From Planococcus glaciei (GTDB lineage Bacteria > Bacillota > Bacilli > Bacillales_A > Planococcaceae), in contig NZ_FNDC01000009.1 of the NCBI RefSeq assembly GCF_900099655.1, forward strand, positions 1 through 64,000: 64,000 bases of DNA. The letters are read 5' to 3'. Position 1 is the first letter of the stretch, and every line of letters begins with the position of its first letter. The notes below the pieces were generated by a model. That model was given only the letters and a program-made list of their open reading frames with translations, searched no databases and had not been told where the DNA came from. The translations under genes were made by a program, and so were the position numbers. Of this stretch, positions 17,277 through 25,645 are shown piece by piece.

Positions 17277-18446
17277 TTAATTATTTAAGGCTTTACTTAA
17301 ATTTATAAAATAATTCTCTTTTGAGTAATTTTTCGAGTAAAATTCTTTGGAATTTCTATATAAATATTCTTTATTTTTTATATCTACAAATTTTTCAATT
17401 GTTTTAGCTAGAGCATAATGATTTTCAGCTTCTACAATAAAACCGCATTCTGCTTGATTAACCACTTTAGCGGTTTCTCCATTAATTGCTCCGAGGATCG
17501 GCTTGCCCGCTGCCATATAAGACTGCACTTTGTTAGGAAGAGTGTATGAAATTGATTTATTATCTTTTAAAGTTATTAAGAAAGCATCTGCAATCGAATA
17601 GTAATAAGGCATTTCTTCAAGAGGATGGCTTCCGTGAAATTTAACGTTTTCAAGATGGTACTCTTTCTTGAGTTCTTCGCATCTTTTCTTAGAAGATCCG
17701 TCCCCTACTATATGGAAAACAATATCATTACGCTCTTTCAACTCATTAGCTGCCAGCAGAATAGTTTCAACACTTTGCATTTCTCCAATATTCCCTGCAA
17801 ATAGAAGGTTAATTTCTCCATCTTTTTCTCGTTGAGGTATTGAGCCGAATAAATCTTCAGCATATACAGGAAGATGAGTCATTTGCTTATCAATTTCCAA
17901 GTAATCATTGAAATAGTATTTAAACATCTGTGAACTCAGCCAAATTTCATCAGCTTGTTTATATATTTTCTTACTTAATCTTTTTACTGACTTATAGATC
18001 GTACCTTTAGATGTGATTCCACCTGAAACAATACTTTCTGGCCAAAGGTCATGAGTATACATGATTAGAGGAATCTTAAATTTCTTCTTAGCTACAATAG
18101 CTGGGATAGCCATCGTTACCGGTGAAAGTTGATATACTATTATTTTGTCAAAATTTCCTTTTAGAGATAAAGCTTTTAAAGATGCTGAAATAGCAAATGA
18201 AAGATAATTTAAAAATAAGGTCTTATTAGAAGAACCTCTACCTAATAGCCAAGATCTAAAAACTTTCACTCCATTAATTTCTTCATAACGAACTTTTTTA
18301 TATTCTTCTTTTACAACACCATCCGGATAATTTGGTAAGCCAGTCAAAACTGTTACTTCATGACCTTGTTTTACTAATTCAAAACAAATATCATTTACAC
18401 GAAACCGTTCTGGATAAAAGTATTGGCAGACTAATAAAATTTTCAT
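17277..18446 (-). CDS. wbuB: Glycosyltransferase, WbuB-like (probable L-FucNAc transferase)
   Basis: A 389-residue GT4 enzyme. The N-terminal 'LLVCQYFYPERFRVNDICFELVKQGHEV' pattern (Y-F-x-P-E, N-D) and 'VLTGLPNYPDGVV' near 35 are diagnostic of the WbuB group. 'MYTHDLWPESIV' sits near 128, 'LLFAGNIGEMQSVETIL' near 210, and 'KVQSYMAAGKPILG' near 308. In E. coli O26 and O145 the wbuB gene accompanies the L-FucNAc genes fnl1-3. Here it lies immediately upstream of capE-capF-capG, so transfer of L-FucNAc (or its amidine) is a reasonable inference. Confidence 0.85.
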   Translation of the reverse strand: MKILLVCQYFYPERFRVNDICFELVKQGHEVTVLTGLPNYPDGVVKEEYKKVRYEEINGVKVFRSWLLGRGSSNKTLFLNYLSFAISASLKALSLKGNFDKIIVYQLSPVTMAIPAIVAKKKFKIPLIMYTHDLWPESIVSGGITSKGTIYKSVKRLSKKIYKQADEIWLSSQMFKYYFNDYLEIDKQMTHLPVYAEDLFGSIPQREKDGEINLLFAGNIGEMQSVETILLAANELKERNDIVFHIVGDGSSKKRCEELKKEYHLENVKFHGSHPLEEMPYYYSIADAFLITLKDNKSISYTLPNKVQSYMAAGKPILGAINGETAKVVNQAECGFIVEAENHYALAKTIEKFVDIKNKEYLYRNSKEFYSKNYSKENYFINLSKALNN

Positions 18447-19349
18447 TTATCTCTTTCCTTTAGCTTTTAAGTAAAGTTGTACTTCTTCCTGAATACCTTC
18501 TTCGAAATCAATCGGATTATACCCGAAATCTCTTTTTGCTTTTTCATAAGAAAATGCTTTATCTTCTTGCATACGTAATACCTGCTCTTCAGAGATAATT
18601 GCTTTGGATGTTATTTTGTTATAAATTCTTGCAGAAACAACTGAAAATCTAAGTGGCAAAGAAATAAGTATAGTTTTTTTATTCAATTTTGCAGAGACTG
18701 TTTCAATTAACTTTTTATAAGTTATTGGATTCTTGCCAGACAAATTGTAATTGTTGTTCATGGTTACATCGGGATTCATTAATACGTCGTAATATGCATT
18801 GCCCAAATCCCTTGCGTGTACGGGCTGCATTAGGTTTTCACCTTTACCGAATAACGGGAAAGCTCTAAAACGATTTAAAAAATCGATTAATTTAATCATA
18901 TTTCGATCAGCTGCAGACCCGTAAATCATCGTTGGTCTTAAAACAGTAAGGTTAATTTTATCTTTAAGTACTAATAAAGAATCCTCTATTTTAATATATT
19001 CTTCAGAAGCACTCTTATATTTCGAAAATCGACCGGTAGTGTGTACTAAGATAGCCCACTTCACATCGTTTTCAATTGCAGCTTCTACTACTTTAGGAGA
19101 ATGCATAATCCACGAAATATGAATAATAGTCTCTACACCCTTCATAGATTCCTTTAAAAAGGCTAAATCATCTAAATCTCCATATACTTTTTCAATATTG
19201 AGCCCTGATTGGTCAATTAGAGAAGTATTGCTTCCTTGTCTAACAACGCATCTTATTGGGCCTTGGTATTTTTCTTTAACTAATCTTTTTAAAAGCCAAG
19301 TTCCTGTATGGCCAGTTATTCCAGTAATGTATAACACTCTAATCACCAT
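18447..19349 (-). CDS. SDR nucleotide-sugar reductase/epimerase, WbpV-like
   Basis: A 300-residue extended SDR. 'YITGITGHTGTWLLKRLV' is the NAD(P) loop, 'VHTTGRFSKYKSASEEYIKIE' carries the putative Y-x-x-x-K near residue 115, and 'VLRPTMIYG' lies near 140. Between WbuB on one side and the phosphoglycosyltransferase plus membrane 4,6-dehydratase on the other, it matches the P. aeruginosa WbpV position. The inferred role is C4 reduction of UDP-4-keto-6-deoxy-GlcNAc to UDP-D-QuiNAc or D-FucNAc. ATG 19349 and an in-frame GTG four codons later are both plausible starts. Confidence 0.75.
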   Translation of the reverse strand: MVIRVLYITGITGHTGTWLLKRLVKEKYQGPIRCVVRQGSNTSLIDQSGLNIEKVYGDLDDLAFLKESMKGVETIIHISWIMHSPKVVEAAIENDVKWAILVHTTGRFSKYKSASEEYIKIEDSLLVLKDKINLTVLRPTMIYGSAADRNMIKLIDFLNRFRAFPLFGKGENLMQPVHARDLGNAYYDVLMNPDVTMNNNYNLSGKNPITYKKLIETVSAKLNKKTILISLPLRFSVVSARIYNKITSKAIISEEQVLRMQEDKAFSYEKAKRDFGYNPIDFEEGIQEEVQLYLKAKGKR

Positions 19350-19355
19350 CTTATT

Positions 19356-19937
19356 TTATTTACCTTCTTTAACCCCGTCACTCTTCAAAACACTAAAAAC
19401 AGTTCTTAGAAAAATCTTAAACTCTAAACCAGGACTCTTCTTCTCAACATACTCCCCATCAATTTTAGCCTTTACTTCAATCGGCAACTCATCTCGCCCA
19501 CTGATTTGCGCTAAACCAGTAAGACCAGGAAGCACATCATTCGCTCTGTACTTATCTCGCTCTGCAATTAAATCATCCTGATTCCAAAGCGCAGGGCGTG
19601 GACCGATTAAACTCATTTCACCTTTTAAAATATTAAACAATTGAGGAAGTTCATCCAAACTCGTCTTTCGCAAAAATTTACCAATCTTAGTAATGTAAGA
19701 ATCGGGTTTATCCAGCATATGAGTCGGCATATCATTTGGCGCATCTATTTTCATCGTTCGGAATTTCAAAATCTCAAACTCTTTCTTATCTTTACCAATC
19801 CGGCGCTGCTTAAAGAATACCGGTCCGGGAGATTCGAATTTGATTATGAGTGAAACAATCAGCAAAACGATTGATAATACGATTAGCGTTGTTAGAGATA
19901 AAGAAAAATCGATAATTCGTTTGGCCACTGAGAACAT
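19356..19937 (-). CDS. Initiating phosphoglycosyltransferase (small PglC-like)
   Basis: A 193-residue monotopic phosphoglycosyltransferase (bacterial sugar transferase domain) with one N-terminal re-entrant or membrane helix ('LSLTTLIVLSIVLLIVSLII'). The domain follows: 'SPGPVFFKQRRIG', 'LKFRTMKIDAP', 'TSLDELPQLFNILKGEMSLIGPRP'. It would place the first sugar-1-phosphate on undecaprenyl phosphate at the inner face of the membrane and so defines the reducing end of the repeat unit. Linkage to the membrane 4,6-dehydratase and the WbpV-like reductase suggests a D-QuiNAc or D-FucNAc type sugar. Confidence 0.9.
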   Translation of the reverse strand: MFSVAKRIIDFSLSLTTLIVLSIVLLIVSLIIKFESPGPVFFKQRRIGKDKKEFEILKFRTMKIDAPNDMPTHMLDKPDSYITKIGKFLRKTSLDELPQLFNILKGEMSLIGPRPALWNQDDLIAERDKYRANDVLPGLTGLAQISGRDELPIEVKAKIDGEYVEKKSPGLEFKIFLRTVFSVLKSDGVKEGK

Positions 19938-19988
19938 ATTGTGTTCCCCTTTCTATTTTGTAATTTCAATTATTGATAAAAAAAGAAA

Positions 19989-21821
19989 CTACATATTACC
20001 AACCAATAATTTTGATGCTTCTACGTTCTTTCGATTAGCTAATCCTACTAAAGTATGCTTAATCTCTTCATTGGTCATTTCAGGTAGCTTTTCCAGCACA
20101 TATAGCAACTCCATTTCACTAGCTGGATTTGCTTTCCCAATATAAATCTTAGGAAACACTTGCTTGTTTTGAATTTCATCTTCGTTCAACAGCTCTTCAA
20201 ACAGCTTTTCTCCAGGACGAATGCCTGAATACTTAATCTCAATTTCATCCTCTGCATATCCAGACAAACGAATCAAGTTCTTTGCAAGATCAACTATCTT
20301 CACCGGCTCACCCATATCAAGGACGAATACTTCTCCGCCTCTTGCTAGCGATCCTGCTTGGATTACCAAGCGTGATGCTTCGGGAATGGTCATAAAATAA
20401 CGTGTCATTTCCGGATCAGTCACTGTAATAGGTCCACCTACTGCAATTTGTTTCTTGAACAATGGAATGACCGAACCACGAGAGCCCAGTACATTCCCGA
20501 AACGAACCGCAACAAATTTCGTATCGCTGCGCTTCGCCAAGTTTTGTACAATCATTTCAGCAAATCGTTTGCTTGCACCCATGACGTTCGGCGGGTTAAC
20601 AGCTTTGTCTGTTGAAATCATGACAAAACTTTCTACTCCGGAAATATGTGCTGCATTTGCGACGTTTTTCGTGCCATAAATATTGTTTTTGACCGCTTCC
20701 GTCGGGTTAGCTTCCATGAGCGGCACATGCTTATGTGCAGCCGCATGGTAGACGACGTCCGGTCGGTGCAAGGTCATGACATCCATGATACGGTCATAAT
20801 CTTGGACGTCTGCAATAATTGGAACCAGTTCCGTGTCAGGCGCAATCGTTTTGCGGAGTTCCATGTCAATTGTGTAAATCGAGTTTTCACCATGACCAAG
20901 AAGCAGGAGCTTTTTCGGACCAAAACGTGCAATCTGGCGTGAAATTTCCGAACCTATTGAACCGCCAGCACCGGTAACAAGTACAGTCTTGCCGGTTAAT
21001 TGGCCTTTGATTTTATTCATATCGAGCTGCACTTCATCGCGTCCAAGCAAATCTTCAATCTTGACGTCTTTGATATCTGTAACAGACAGCTTGCCGGTCA
21101 TGATGTCTTCAATGAGCGGGATTGTCTGTGTTCGGATTCCCGTATCTACAGCCTTTGATAAAAGTTCAGCGGCCTCTTGCTTGCCGAGTGACGGAATTGC
21201 TACGATGATATGTTCAATTTGATGGTCTTTTACAAAATCATTGAGGACTTCTGTACTGCCAACTACTCGGATTCCATAAATTTCAAGACCTTGCTTGTTA
21301 ACATCATCGTCGACAAAAGCGACTGGCATTAACCCACGGTCTTTGTTATTCAGTAGTTGTCTTGCAACAAGTGTACCTGCCTGGCCGGCACCGATAATCA
21401 TTGTTCGTTTCTGGTCTGGCAGTTTCTTGCCCATCAGCATATCTCGGAACAATCGCCAGGAAAGGCGAGATCCTCCGATTAGCAGTAAATGCAACATCCA
21501 TGTGATAGCAAGAGCACGTAATAAAACATTTTCATACATTAGTACTTGAACAGCTGCTACAGCAATAATTGAAAATGTTACAGCTTTAAAGATGGATGTG
21601 AGTTCTCCGATTGATGCGTATTCCCATACTTTCCGGTATAAACCATAAGCGAGCGCGAATGCATGGTGAGCAACGAAAATCGTCAATGCGCTCACCAGCA
21701 GTTCCTTGTTCACAAATGGATTATTTACCGGTTGTATCAGGAAATTGCCGACAAAAATTGAAAAGAACACGATAAATGAATCTACCAGGATTAATAGAGA
21801 TATCCGGTTTTTTAATGACAA
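19989..21821 (-). CDS. Membrane-bound UDP-GlcNAc 4,6-dehydratase, WbpM/CapD/EpsC family
   Basis: A 610-residue protein. It has four to five N-terminal membrane helices (to about residue 120), then a first nucleotide-binding domain ('TMIIGAGQAGTLVARQLL' near 142), then the catalytic SDR domain ('VLVTGAGGSIGSEISRQIA' near 285, 'YHAAAHKHVPLMEANP' near 360). The motif 'MGASK' near 413 has Met in place of the SDR Tyr, as in WbpM. The family makes UDP-2-acetamido-2,6-dideoxy-4-keto-D-xylo-hexose without C5 inversion. Together with CapE the locus therefore has two dehydratases, one for D- and one for L-series sugars. Confidence 0.92.
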   Translation of the reverse strand: MSLKNRISLLILVDSFIVFFSIFVGNFLIQPVNNPFVNKELLVSALTIFVAHHAFALAYGLYRKVWEYASIGELTSIFKAVTFSIIAVAAVQVLMYENVLLRALAITWMLHLLLIGGSRLSWRLFRDMLMGKKLPDQKRTMIIGAGQAGTLVARQLLNNKDRGLMPVAFVDDDVNKQGLEIYGIRVVGSTEVLNDFVKDHQIEHIIVAIPSLGKQEAAELLSKAVDTGIRTQTIPLIEDIMTGKLSVTDIKDVKIEDLLGRDEVQLDMNKIKGQLTGKTVLVTGAGGSIGSEISRQIARFGPKKLLLLGHGENSIYTIDMELRKTIAPDTELVPIIADVQDYDRIMDVMTLHRPDVVYHAAAHKHVPLMEANPTEAVKNNIYGTKNVANAAHISGVESFVMISTDKAVNPPNVMGASKRFAEMIVQNLAKRSDTKFVAVRFGNVLGSRGSVIPLFKKQIAVGGPITVTDPEMTRYFMTIPEASRLVIQAGSLARGGEVFVLDMGEPVKIVDLAKNLIRLSGYAEDEIEIKYSGIRPGEKLFEELLNEDEIQNKQVFPKIYIGKANPASEMELLYVLEKLPEMTNEEIKHTLVGLANRKNVEASKLLVGNM

Positions 21822-21900
21822 AGCGAGTCAGCCCTTTCCTGAACATTACTATTTCCTTATTTCCTACTAAGATAATCACGTTTTGGAAATTTCTGTTCTA

Positions 21901-21909
21901 ATTCTAACA
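21901..21909 (-). promoter_or_regulatory. Candidate extended -10 promoter for the biosynthetic block
   Basis: On the minus strand the 145-bp gap before the dehydratase gene contains TGTTAGAAT, an extended -10 (TGn plus TAGAAT), about 80 bases before the ATG. No good -35 is seen. The identical TGTTAGAAT occurs in the well-formed promoter at 31696-31723. The site may give the sugar-synthesis genes expression independent of the upstream kinase genes. Confidence 0.4.
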
Positions 21910-21966
21910 TACTATTAATTGGAAGGGATAGGGTTTTATTATCATTTTTATACTTTTTTTGCAAAT

Positions 21967-22734
21967 CTATAGAAATAAATTCCACCATTTTCCTTTTTGA
22001 ATCTTCAAAGGTTCCAGTATGGTCATCGTTTTGTCTTGAATGATGCTTGTGTTATTGGAAAGCAGAATTTCAATCATCTCGTGCCGCTTCTTTTTCTCCA
22101 GTACGGCGAGCCCTTCTTTGAAAGCGAACGGCCGTTTCGACATATTGTGGACGTCTGAGCCGTACACATGAATCAAGTTGGCATCAATGAGTGAAAAAGC
22201 GGTTTTTTGGATTGCTTTGCCGAAGCTGCCAACGAGTGACCCGGAAGTTACTTGGGCTATTGCACCGTGTCGAAGCAGCCCTTCCAGCCGTTCCGGTTTT
22301 TCGATGATGCCTTGATTGCGTTCCGCGTGGGCGATGATCGGCACGTAATTGCTGGCGATGAGCTGCTGGATGATGGGCACCGTGTAAGCCGGCACGCCGG
22401 ATGAAGGTAGTTCAAGAAGCACATAGCGGGAATCAGCGAGCGTCAAGGCTTGCCCTGCTGCCAGCCGTTCCGGCAGTTTGTCGGATAAGCGGCATTCATT
22501 GCCGCTGTACAATTGAATCGGCAAGTTTTGTTCCTTTATATAGTCTTTCGTGAGTGTCAGTTGTGCTTTGGTTTTCTCTACGTCGGTTGGAAAGTTGGGA
22601 TGGTGGGCATGGGGAGTTGCGATGATGCCAGTCAGGCCTTCTTCCAGGGCTTTATCGAGAAGCTGTTTGGTTTCTTCCATCGTTTCGGCGCCGTCGTCGA
22701 TGCCGGCCAAGATGTGTGAATGGGTATCAATCAT
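21967..22734 (-). CDS. ywqE: PHP-type tyrosine-protein phosphatase (YwqE/CpsB)
   Basis: About 255 residues from the ATG at 22734, which has AAAGGAGG ahead of it; the longer open frame upstream has no start signal. The PHP metal site is visible in 'DTHSHILAGIDDGA' (residues 3-16), 'ATPHAHHPNF' near 40, 'IAHAERNQGI' near 135 and 'YGSDVHNMSKRP' near 190. In Gram-positive capsule systems this manganese-dependent phosphatase dephosphorylates the tyrosine kinase encoded just upstream, controlling chain length and output. The 160-bp gap to the kinase gene holds no other recognisable feature. Confidence 0.92.
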   Translation of the reverse strand: MIDTHSHILAGIDDGAETMEETKQLLDKALEEGLTGIIATPHAHHPNFPTDVEKTKAQLTLTKDYIKEQNLPIQLYSGNECRLSDKLPERLAAGQALTLADSRYVLLELPSSGVPAYTVPIIQQLIASNYVPIIAHAERNQGIIEKPERLEGLLRHGAIAQVTSGSLVGSFGKAIQKTAFSLIDANLIHVYGSDVHNMSKRPFAFKEGLAVLEKKKRHEMIEILLSNNTSIIQDKTMTILEPLKIQKGKWWNLFL

Positions 22735-22896
22735 TGTTTTTCCTCCTTTACAAAAAGCAGAAACGACTATCCAGTCTTCATAAACGCTAGATAGTTTAGA
22801 TGCAAGGTGCTTTTTCCGTACTTTCTCTTTTGAAGCAATATTGAGGGGGTGAGGCCGGGCATCGGTCAAAGAAAAAAGCAAAAAGGGAAAACCTTT

Positions 22897-23622
22897 TTAC
22901 TTTTCGGTGCCATAGTATTGGTAATAGTAGCTGTCTTTCGGCGGAACAAAGTTGTTCAATACTGCGCCAATGATGCGGCTGTTTGACGTCGCAATCGCTT
23001 CTTTCGCTTTTGCTGCCTGTTCTTTCTCCGTTTTGCCGGAGTTGACAACAAGAATTGTGCCTTCGCATTTGTTGGCAAGGATCTGTCCATCAGCAACCGA
23101 AAGGACCGACGGCGCATCGAAGATCACAAGGTCATACATGCCTTTCAACGATTCCAGCATATTGTTCATCTGCTGGGAAGCTAATAATTCTGCCGGGTTA
23201 GGGGGAATCGGGCCGCAAGTTAGAAGGTCTAAGCGCTCAACTTCTGTTGGACGGACAGCGTCTTCGATCCGCGCTTGGCGAGTCAAGACATTGGATAAAC
23301 CTGTCACGTTGTTCATATGGAAGGTATGGTGCGTTGTCGGTTTGCGCATATCGCCGTCTACAAGCAAAACTTTCTTTCCTTCCTGAGCGAATACGACAGC
23401 AAGGTTCGCCGCAGCGGTAGATTTCCCCTCTTCAGGCGCAGCGGATGTTACAACGATTGAACGGATGTCGGCATCAGGCGACGAGAAGTTGATGTTCGTA
23501 CGCAATGTACGGAATTGTTCTACGACAAAGGAGCGCGGATTGGTATGGGCAACCAGTTTTCTGGCGGTTTGCTGCAACTTTCTTCTTTTCTCTTGTTTGC
23601 GGTTCTTTAATTTTGCGAACAT
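22897..23622 (-). CDS. ywqD: BY-type tyrosine kinase (YwqD/CpsD)
   Basis: A 241-residue cytoplasmic bacterial tyrosine kinase. Walker A is 'SAAPEEGKSTAAANLA' near residue 61, Walker A' is 'VLLVDGDMRKPTTH' near 90, and Walker B is 'DLVIFDAPSVLSV' near 165. The C-terminus 'DSYYYQYYGTEK' is the autophosphorylated tyrosine cluster. It needs the cytoplasmic C-terminus of the modulator encoded upstream for activation, and the two genes are two bases apart. The phosphorylation cycle with the PHP phosphatase regulates polymer synthesis. Confidence 0.95.
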   Translation of the reverse strand: MFAKLKNRKQEKRRKLQQTARKLVAHTNPRSFVVEQFRTLRTNINFSSPDADIRSIVVTSAAPEEGKSTAAANLAVVFAQEGKKVLLVDGDMRKPTTHHTFHMNNVTGLSNVLTRQARIEDAVRPTEVERLDLLTCGPIPPNPAELLASQQMNNMLESLKGMYDLVIFDAPSVLSVADGQILANKCEGTILVVNSGKTEKEQAAKAKEAIATSNSRIIGAVLNNFVPPKDSYYYQYYGTEK

Positions 23623-23624
23623 GC

Positions 23625-24341
23625 TTACCCCGCCTTTCTATCTGAGTCGGTTTGAGATGCTGTGTCTTCTTTAATAGGAGAAATGACGCCGAGCAGCGGA
23701 ATGCCGAGAACGTCTTCGATGTCCTGTTCGTTTTTCAGGCTGGTGTCCAAGTACTCTAATAGGAATGCAATTCCAACGCCCAGCATCAAGCCGACGACAG
23801 CGGCGATGGCCATATTCAGCATCGGGTTCGGTGCGACCGGTGACGGGTTTTCTTTTACGACAGCTGGAGACAAGATTGAGACGTTGTCGACTTTCATCAA
23901 TTCCTGAATTTCTTCCTGGAAGACGGCCGCTGTGGTATTGGCGATGTCTACCGCGATGGCCGGGTCTGGATCTTGTACGGAAACGTTGACGACTTGTGAG
24001 TTTTCCGCGTTGGTCACGGTGATTTTATTGATCAGCTGCTCTACAGAAAGGCCCAAGTCGAGCTGTTCGGACACTTGATCAAGAATAGCTGGGCTCTTGA
24101 TGATGACGCTGTATGTATTGATCAGTTGGAGATCGGTTTGGATGTTTTGGTTAAGCAGTTGCGAGGCATCCGTTTTTTCCTGGTTCACGAGAATTTGTGT
24201 GTTGGTTTGGTAGATCGGCGTCAGGAAATTGTAGCTAACCACTCCGGCGATGAGGACTGCGAGTACGGTCAGGGCGATGATTAAGGCCAACCTCTTTTTA
24301 AGGGTAGCGAACAGTTCTTGTAGCGAGATGGTTTCTTCCAT
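23625..24341 (-). CDS. ywqC: Chain-length determinant / kinase modulator (YwqC/CpsC, Wzz)
   Basis: About 238 residues from ATG 24341 ('MEETISLQELFATLKKR'), preceded by GGAG; upstream codons of the open frame lack support. It has the Wzz fold: a first membrane helix near 18-40 and an extracellular alpha/beta domain. A proline-rich stretch ('PSPVAPNPML') leads into the second membrane helix near 178-198 ('MAIAAVVGLMLGVGIAF'), followed by a cytoplasmic tail that activates the kinase. It is the first gene of the leftward operon. Confidence 0.93.
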   Translation of the reverse strand: MEETISLQELFATLKKRLALIIALTVLAVLIAGVVSYNFLTPIYQTNTQILVNQEKTDASQLLNQNIQTDLQLINTYSVIIKSPAILDQVSEQLDLGLSVEQLINKITVTNAENSQVVNVSVQDPDPAIAVDIANTTAAVFQEEIQELMKVDNVSILSPAVVKENPSPVAPNPMLNMAIAAVVGLMLGVGIAFLLEYLDTSLKNEQDIEDVLGIPLLGVISPIKEDTASQTDSDRKAG

Positions 24342-24716
24342 TTGATGAGTGGCTCCTTTGTCAGTAAATTGCTTTTTATAGTATAGCATGAAGTAATTAG
24401 GTAGATGAGGTTTTTATTGGAAAAACTTTTTGGGTAATATTGCATATAGAATTTCAAAATTGCTAATTTAACTGGTAATGGTTGTGCTGAAAGATATCCT
24501 GGATAGGATTATAGTTCGAATTTTAAAGTTTTTTTACAAAATATTACTAAAAAGAGTCCTTTTCGCTCTATTTTATGGTATTGTGGTTAAAGTATTAGCA
24601 CTCATTCTATCGCCCTTGCCTTTTGTAATTTTTTATTAAGCTTCAAAAACAGTGTACTGCATGTGATAAAGATATGATAATGTAAAAAGTAGGATTTTAT
24701 TCAGGAGGAATGTAAT
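24342..24716. other. Divergent intergenic region between the capsule operon and a surface protein gene
   Basis: 375 bp of AT-rich DNA that must carry promoters in both directions. On the minus strand TATAAT is present at 24513-24508, but the -35 17 bp away is poor. On the plus strand a TATGAT at 24673-24678 is the best -10 for the gene at 24717. A TTAGCACTC near 24596 is a single CIRCE-like half only. No riboswitch-like structure was recognised. Confidence 0.35.
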
Positions 24717-25589
24717 GTGAAAAAGTATTGGAAACAAATAACGCTCGGTTTGACGGTTGTTTTGTTGGCTGTCGCAGGTTACCTGGTTTACGCTTTCGAA
24801 TTCAAGGAATACGAAACAGCGGATAAAGACGTCGATAAAGTGACAGAAGAGAAAATCGAAGTCGACTTGCCGGATGATTCCAAGCTTGTTGTCGATGAAG
24901 AAGGCAACGTGACGGAAGAGAAAGACGAAGACAAGGAAGAAGATAAAGAAACAGATAAAGATGCGGACAAGACCGAAGGCACAACTGCTTCTACTGACGC
25001 TTCAGCAACAGCTTCCAATAACAGCGGATCGGTGAAAACTGTCGCTGCTGCTACTACAAACAGCCAAACTGCAGGCGCTTCTTCTAACGGGAACTCTTCC
25101 AACGGAAAAAGCGATTCGAATAACGGCAAAGCAACAAACGGGAATAACGGCAACAACGGTTCGAACAATGGCAACAATGGTTCAAACAACGGAAACAACA
25201 ACGGCGGGAACAAAGGCAATAACGGATCGAACAACGGTACGGACCGTGTAACCGTTTCTGAGATCAAAGCGCGTTACGAAACTTCGTTAACTCGTCTTGA
25301 AGATACGGCGAACGCAAGAATCGACGGATTGGTCAATGTAGCGAAGAAAGAATACATGGCAGATTCTTCACCAAACTACGCTTACTACTACAACAAGTAC
25401 ACAGGTGCTGCTTCGAAACTTGAAGGCCAAATGGATGCTGCTTTCTACGGCGTGGTTGGCGTGATGAAGAGAGACTTGAAAGCCAATGGCCTTGCTGAGT
25501 CTCACGTGAAATCCGTGATCAACGAGTACGAAAACACGAAAAAACAACGCCGCAACGCGTTGATGAAAAAAGCCGCTGGACTTAAATAA
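24717..25589 (+). CDS. Membrane-anchored acidic/Asn-Gly-rich surface protein of unknown function
   Basis: A 290-residue protein starting at GTG 24717 with GGAGG eight bases upstream. Its layout is: a short basic N-terminus and one membrane helix (about 7-27); a highly acidic Asp/Glu/Lys stretch (about 30-85); a Ser/Thr/Ala linker; a low-complexity block of NGNNGSNN-like repeats (about 135-175); and a C-terminal helical domain of about 110 residues ('TVSEIKARYETSLTRLED', 'NEYENTKKQRRNALMKKAAG'). It has no LPxTG or SLH motif. It is divergent from the capsule operon with its own terminator. I recognise no family. The layout fits a helical domain held away from the membrane by a disordered stalk. 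Confidence 0.75.
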   Translation: MKKYWKQITLGLTVVLLAVAGYLVYAFEFKEYETADKDVDKVTEEKIEVDLPDDSKLVVDEEGNVTEEKDEDKEEDKETDKDADKTEGTTASTDASATASNNSGSVKTVAAATTNSQTAGASSNGNSSNGKSDSNNGKATNGNNGNNGSNNGNNGSNNGNNNGGNKGNNGSNNGTDRVTVSEIKARYETSLTRLEDTANARIDGLVNVAKKEYMADSSPNYAYYYNKYTGAASKLEGQMDAAFYGVVGVMKRDLKANGLAESHVKSVINEYENTKKQRRNALMKKAAGLK

Positions 25590-25600
25590 GAGACATTTTA

Positions 25601-25635
25601 AAGACGCTTCCCTTTCGGGGAGCGTCTTTTTTGGT
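25601..25635 (+). terminator. Terminator of the surface protein gene
   Basis: AAGACGCTTCCC pairs with GGGGAGCGTCTT around a TTTC loop, followed by a T-rich run. It is strong and lies just after the stop of the rightward gene. It also faces the end of the leftward HtrA-like gene. Confidence 0.9.
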
Positions 25636-25645
25636 TTATTTTTGA

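Noticed and set aside
24595..24606. CIRCE heat-shock operator (TTAGCACTC)
   Set aside because: Only one half-site; the inverted GAGTGCTAA is absent at the required spacing.
24788..25267. Leftward 159-codon Leu/Pro/Ser-rich frame opposite the stalked surface protein
   Set aside because: Antisense reading of the acidic and Asn/Gly repeat region; no start signal.
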